From: DASVTR01 sp033855775
GTDB lineage: Bacteria; Acidobacteriota; Blastocatellia; Pyrinomonadales; Pyrinomonadaceae
Length of the DNA stretch: 17,600 nt
Reading direction: 5' to 3'
Assembly (NCBI GenBank): GCA_033855775.1
Contig: JAWVFT010000114.1
Coordinates: 1-17,600, forward strand
Part shown: piece after piece, positions 14,284 to 17,600 of the stretch
How the letters are laid out: each line of letters begins with the position of its first letter
Numbering within the stretch: position 1 is the stretch's first letter
Position numbers and translations under genes: made by a program
Notes under the pieces: model-generated
What the model was told of the DNA's origin: nothing
Databases searched by the model: none
Seen by the model: the letters and a program-made list of their open reading frames with translations, nothing else

Positions 14284-15030
14284 TTATGAATAGATGTTCA
14301 TGGGTCTGGTGAGCAAGGCCACGGGGTCTTCGACGTTGAGGGCTTCGCGCACGTAGAAGGCTTCGCCCGCCTCGACGTTGATGAGCGAGCCGTAGTAGCG
14401 CATGCGCCATTCAATCTGCTGCAAAAACCCTTTGCCGCTGATGCGCGTTTCCGGCTCCTCTGCGTCGGCGCGGTAAAACTGCGAGGCGTGGGCGCGAATG
14501 GCGTTCATCTTCTCTTCCACGAAATCGGTCACGTCCACGACGAACGACGGCACGACATGGCGCGAGAAAAGCGAATGAGCAAGGGCCGGAACGCTGACCG
14601 ACGCTTGCCCGCTCTCTTCGTCATAGCGGCGCATGCTGGCGAGGCGCGCGGCCTCGCGGACGATGCGCGAAGTGTTGGCGTGGTCGGGGTGCGGGTCGTC
14701 CCAGTGAGAAGTCAGTATGACGCTCGGTTGATGAGCGCGAATGACGCGCACCATCGCCGTCCGCGCCTCTTCGGTCAGCCAGACGTGGCCGTCCGGTTGT
14801 TCAAGATTGAGCCGCGCGTCGAGCTTTAAGATGCGGGCCGCCGCTTCCGCTTCCTGCGCGCGTAGCTCAGGCGTGCCGCGCGTCCCCATCTCGCCGCGCG
14901 TCATGTCCAACACGCCCGTGCGATAGCCTTGCGACTTGAGCTTCAACAACGTTCCGGCCACGGTCAACTCCGCATCGTCCGGGTGCGAGAAGACGGCCAG
15001 CACATCTAGTTTCGTGTCTGTTGTCTGCAT
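14284..15030 (-). CDS. bshB1: Bacillithiol biosynthesis deacetylase BshB1
   Basis: BshB1 is the zinc-dependent LmbE/PIG-L-type enzyme that removes the acetyl group from GlcNAc-malate, the second step of bacillithiol synthesis. Metal and catalytic residues are visible: SHPDDAE (H16, D18, D19) and DDPHPDH (H114, D116, H117). TRGEMGTRGT (44-53) and YYGSLINVEAGEAFY near the C-terminus are typical of the BshB1 subgroup. At 248 residues it matches the family. The ATG at 15030 lacks a strong ribosome-binding site. It lies about 160 bp upstream of hmuT on the same strand and is divergent from the DUF1801 gene. Together with bshA it makes bacillithiol, or a methylated form, a likely cytoplasmic thiol of this organism. 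The cysteine ligase BshC must be encoded elsewhere. Confidence 0.93.
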   Translation of the reverse strand: MQTTDTKLDVLAVFSHPDDAELTVAGTLLKLKSQGYRTGVLDMTRGEMGTRGTPELRAQEAEAAARILKLDARLNLEQPDGHVWLTEEARTAMVRVIRAHQPSVILTSHWDDPHPDHANTSRIVREAARLASMRRYDEESGQASVSVPALAHSLFSRHVVPSFVVDVTDFVEEKMNAIRAHASQFYRADAEEPETRISGKGFLQQIEWRMRYYGSLINVEAGEAFYVREALNVEDPVALLTRPMNIYS

Positions 15031-15133
15031 GTGCGCTTGTGTTAATCGGGTCGAATCGTTTCAACGCCTTTGAGGTTTAGCTTAAGAGACGCGCAATGGT
15101 CAAGGCGCGCGGAGGGCGGCGGCCACACGGCCT

Positions 15134-15149
15134 GCGCTTTGACAAGCGC
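15134..15149. other. Small hairpin containing a -35-like TTGACA
   Basis: GCGCTT (15134-15139) and AAGCGC (15144-15149) form a perfect 6-bp stem with a TGAC loop; the loop and flanks contain TTGACA (15139-15144). A weak CATCAT (15164-15169) is 19 bp downstream. The element lies in the 259-bp gap between divergent bshB1 and the DUF1801 gene, which otherwise holds no gene. Promoter or operator function is uncertain. Confidence 0.25.
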
Positions 15150-15289
15150 GCCCTTCGGGTTTCATCATGGGTTCGGTCAATCAACTCTTAAAAAGGAAGC
15201 CGAAGACGACGGCTCAAACTTTTTTGTGAGAAACGAATTTAGACGGCGACGATAAAGCAAGTTAGAATGTTGTCAAAGGAGCATGGCTG

Positions 15290-15742
15290 ATGGTCAAGAG
15301 CGCGGCTGCCACCGTGGAGGAATACTTGAGCGAACTGCCTGAAGAGCGTCGCGCCATCGTCGCGCGTGTGCGGGAGGTCATCCTTCAACATCTGCCGGAA
15401 GGATACAAAGAGGCGATGAACTGGGGAATGATTGCTTACGAAGTTCCGCGCGAGAGGTTCCCGGACACGTACAACGGCCAGCCGCTCGCTTACGTCGCCC
15501 TCGCGGCTCAGAAGAATTACTTCGCCCTTCATCTCATAGGCGTCTATCAAGACTCGAAGCAGGAAACATGGCTGCGCGAAGCGTTCGCCGAGGCGGGAAA
15601 GAAACTTGAGATGGGCAAGGGGTGCCTGCGCTTTCGCAAGCTGGACGACCTTCCGTTGGAGGTCATCGGTCGAGTCGTCGCGGCAATCACGCCCGACGAG
15701 CTTATCGAACAGCACAAGGCGAACCGCAGCCGTGGGCGTTGA
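15290..15742 (+). CDS. DUF1801 domain protein
   Basis: This 150-residue soluble protein belongs to the DUF1801 (YdhG/YjhX-like) family: TVEEYLSELPEERRAIVARVREVI at the N-terminus, then PEGYKEAMNWGMIAYEVP, YVALAAQKNYFALHLIGVY and GKGCLRFRKLDDLPLEVIGRVV, in that order. Family structures form a compact alpha/beta fold; the biochemical role is unknown, and the name iron chaperone given to a Bacillus relative should not be transferred here. The ATG at 15290 follows AAAGGAG (15275-15281) at a spacing of 8. An ATG at 15283 is out of frame. It is followed after 34 bp by the metallo-hydrolase gene on the same strand, so the two probably form an operon. The length is usual for the family. Confidence 0.88.
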   Translation: MVKSAAATVEEYLSELPEERRAIVARVREVILQHLPEGYKEAMNWGMIAYEVPRERFPDTYNGQPLAYVALAAQKNYFALHLIGVYQDSKQETWLREAFAEAGKKLEMGKGCLRFRKLDDLPLEVIGRVVAAITPDELIEQHKANRSRGR

Positions 15743-15776
15743 GGGGACAGATGTTTTCGTTCAAGGGGTAAAACGG

Positions 15777-16541
15777 ATGAAGGTCGTCGTGCTCGGCTCA
15801 GGCTCATCGGTTCCGCATGCGCGGCGCGCGGCTTCGGCCCACTGGCTTGAGACGACCAAAGGCTCTGTCTTGCTTGACGCGAGCGCGGCTGTCGTCCATC
15901 GCGTCGCGCAGGAGCAACTTGATTGGGCGGGCCTCGACGCCATCTGGATTAGCCACTTTCACCTGGACCACGTGGGCGGCCTCGCGCCCTTTCTCTTCGC
16001 CACCAAGCACGCCCCGCAAACGAAGGCGCGTCGCAAGCCGCTCTTGATTTTCGGCGGCGACGGCTTAAAGAAACTCTTTCGCGCTTTCGACGAAGCCAAC
16101 GATTACAAGCTGCTCAAGCAGTCGTTCCCCATTGAAATCCGCGAGGTCGCGCCGCGCAGCGAATTTGAAATCCTGCCGGGCTTGCGGGCCAGCGCGTTTC
16201 CCACGCCGCACACGCGCGAGAGTCTGGCCCTGCGTTTGGACGAAGAGGGCGGCGCGTCGCTCGTCTACACTTCGGACACAGGCTACACGGAAGCCCTCGC
16301 AGCCTTCGCGCGCGGCGCGCACTTGTTGATGATGGAGTGCTCTTTCCGGCGCGACAAGCCCGTCGAGACGCATCTTGAGTTGGCGGACGCGATGCGCCTC
16401 GCGGCCAACGCCGCGCCGCGCCGCGTGCTGCTCACGCATCTTTACCCGGAATGGGACAACGTTGACATCGCCGCCGAAGCCTTGAAACTGTGGCCGGGGG
16501 AAACCATCGGCGCAACCGACGGGCTGCGGCTGGAAGTGTAA
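15777..16541 (+). CDS. RNase Z-like metallo-beta-lactamase-fold hydrolase
   Basis: This 254-residue cytoplasmic protein has the metallo-beta-lactamase fold. The metal-binding motif HFHLDH spans H60, H62, D64 and H65, with further ligands H145 (FPTPHT), D167 (YTSDTGY) and H221 (LLTHLYP). This is the ligand set of ribonuclease Z/ElaC-like and phosphodiesterase-like members. It opens MKVVVLGSGSSVPHARRAAS, the usual start for this branch. The long exosite arm of tRNase Z is not evident, so tRNA 3' processing is possible but not established. The ATG at 15777 has AAGGGG 8 nt upstream. An upstream start at 15606 would read through the DUF1801 gene in another frame. It probably forms an operon with DUF1801; the next gene starts 80 bp downstream. 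Confidence 0.88.
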   Translation: MKVVVLGSGSSVPHARRAASAHWLETTKGSVLLDASAAVVHRVAQEQLDWAGLDAIWISHFHLDHVGGLAPFLFATKHAPQTKARRKPLLIFGGDGLKKLFRAFDEANDYKLLKQSFPIEIREVAPRSEFEILPGLRASAFPTPHTRESLALRLDEEGGASLVYTSDTGYTEALAAFARGAHLLMMECSFRRDKPVETHLELADAMRLAANAAPRRVLLTHLYPEWDNVDIAAEALKLWPGETIGATDGLRLEV

Positions 16542-16547
16542 AGAGTA

Positions 16548-16565
16548 AAGAGCCACCGCGCTCTT
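16548..16565 (+). other. Small stem-loop after the metallo-hydrolase gene
   Basis: AAGAGC (16548-16553) and GCTCTT (16560-16565) form a 6-bp stem with a 6-nt loop, 7 nt after the hydrolase stop. No T-tract follows. It may be a weak pause or mRNA-end element before the next gene at 16622. Confidence 0.3.
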
Positions 16566-16621
16566 CATGTTCGACATCGGAGTGGACGAATCAAACGCCC
16601 GCTTCAGGAGTTAAGAAAAAA

Positions 16622-17527
16622 ATGTCTAGACCTCGCCGCTCAAGGATTCAAGCGTTGCCGTTTCTGCTGCTGCTGGCGCTCGTGTGCGCGTCGCCGGACG
16701 AACGTGTCCGCGCTCAAGCAGTCGCAGAATCTTCGTCGCTGTTGGAAACAGGCAGGGCCGCGAAGTTGCGCGAGCCTTCCGTCTTGCCCGTCAACATCAA
16801 ACTCGTTTCCTACAACATACGCTGGCGCGGCGGCGAAGACTTGAACAAGCTCATCGCCTTGCTGCGCAACGACGCCGAAGTCGGCGGGGCGACCATCATC
16901 GGGCTACAGGAAGTTGACCGCAATCGCAAGCGCACGGGCAACGCCAACACCGCGCGCCGCGTGGCCGAAGAGCTTGGAATGTACTACGCATGGGCCGCGC
17001 CGCCGCCGCCCGTCAAAGCCAGGAAGCCGCAGGAAGAAGAAACGGGCGTCGCTATCTTCAGCCTCTATCCGCTCACGGACGTGAGCCGCATCGTCCTGCC
17101 GAACGAAGGGCCGAACGGCAGACGCCGCGTTGCCGTCGGCGCGACCATCAAGCTGAAAGACGCGCCCGCATGGCGCGTCTACTCCGTCCACGGCGAGACG
17201 CGCATGTCCGTCACCAAAAAAATCGAAGCCTTCCAGGCGGTGCTCGACGACCTCGCGCGCTATGAGCAAAGCATGCCGTCGGTCGTCCTCGGAGACTTCA
17301 ACACGATAGAGGGCGATGCTATCCGCGATGTCACGTCGCTCTTCACCAAAGCGGGCTTCACGACGCCCTTCACCAACAGCGAAGAGACATGGAAGACCTT
17401 CATCTTCAAGCTCAAGCTTGACTGGCTCTGGCTCCGCAACCTGCGCGCCCTCGAACACGGCATCGACCATAAGATCGGGCTCTCAGACCACTGGCCGCTG
17501 TGGACGACGGTGACGCTCAAGCAGTAG
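16622..17527 (+). CDS. Secreted endonuclease/exonuclease/phosphatase-family hydrolase
   Basis: This 301-residue protein starts with a basic signal peptide (MSRPRRSRIQALPFLLLLALVCA), probably cut near RVRA-QAV, so the enzyme is exported. The EEP fold is complete: YNIRW (N65), LQEVDR (E97), YSVHGET (H190), VLGDFNT (D225, N227), LDWLWL (D267) and SDHWPL (S288, D289, H290), the Mg-dependent phosphodiesterase active site. The family includes nucleases, sphingomyelinases and inositol phosphatases; the substrate cannot be told from sequence. The ATG at 16622 has AGGAG 11 nt upstream, a somewhat long spacing. The upstream start at 16490 overlaps the hydrolase gene and lacks family similarity. A C-terminal stop at 17525-17527 ends the gene in frame, and nothing convincing follows to the window edge. 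Confidence 0.9.
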   Translation: MSRPRRSRIQALPFLLLLALVCASPDERVRAQAVAESSSLLETGRAAKLREPSVLPVNIKLVSYNIRWRGGEDLNKLIALLRNDAEVGGATIIGLQEVDRNRKRTGNANTARRVAEELGMYYAWAAPPPPVKARKPQEEETGVAIFSLYPLTDVSRIVLPNEGPNGRRRVAVGATIKLKDAPAWRVYSVHGETRMSVTKKIEAFQAVLDDLARYEQSMPSVVLGDFNTIEGDAIRDVTSLFTKAGFTTPFTNSEETWKTFIFKLKLDWLWLRNLRALEHGIDHKIGLSDHWPLWTTVTLKQ

Positions 17528-17600
17528 CTCTGAAGCGCGCACGAAAGCTTGAAGCGAGAACTGTTGAAAGGATGAAAGCGCGGCTGCTCAAACGTTTGAG

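Noticed and set aside
17572..17600. Possible start of another gene at the right edge (ATG at 17572)
   Set aside because: Only nine codons are visible, with no proper Shine-Dalgarno spacing, so a gene cannot be supported.

Overview
This is a GC-rich, gene-dense bacterial window with 14 convincing protein genes on both strands, no rRNA or tRNA gene that I could see, and no transposase, phage gene or CRISPR array. The best taxonomic clue is a secreted von Willebrand factor A protein of the type expanded in Acidobacteriota. Two bacillithiol biosynthesis genes, a lipoprotein-based heme importer and runs of degenerate intergenic heptamer repeats fit the same picture. I infer an acidobacterium, perhaps of the Blastocatellia/Pyrinomonadales group; the class-level placement is a guess from general features.

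Layout. 174-2516 (minus): a 72-residue two-helix membrane protein and a complete SelB, the selenocysteine elongation factor. 2517-2722: a degenerate 7-bp repeat array that inverts on itself. 2723-4933 (minus): the VWA protein, divergent from a SlyD-type FKBP prolyl isomerase (5109-5531, plus). 5606-7999 (minus): a NYN-domain RNase-like protein, an endonuclease III-family DNA glycosylase and bshA (first step of bacillithiol synthesis), the last two overlapping by 23 bp. 8295-8861 (plus): an Nfu-type iron-sulfur carrier with a consensus-like promoter, divergent from bshA. 9146-11095 (plus): a large secreted helical protein of unknown function. 11103-11158: a second 7-bp repeat array. 11188-14119 (minus): hmuT-hmuU-hmuV, a heme ABC importer whose genes overlap. 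14284-15030 (minus): bshB1, the second bacillithiol step. 15290-17527 (plus): a DUF1801 protein, an RNase Z-like metallo-beta-lactamase-fold enzyme and a secreted endonuclease/exonuclease/phosphatase-fold protein.

How the genes fit together. The middle of the window has a thiol, iron-sulfur and heme theme: bshA and bshB1 for the low-molecular-weight thiol, nfu for cluster delivery, a [4Fe-4S] glycosylase co-transcribed with bshA, and a heme importer downstream of bshB1. SelB implies selenoprotein synthesis elsewhere in the genome. I found no convincing new multi-gene system. The least explained parts are non-coding: the two heptamer arrays, the GCGATGA units in inverted orientation on both sides of the VWA gene, and leader hairpins ahead of bshA and hmuT. 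No gap between genes exceeds 300 bp.
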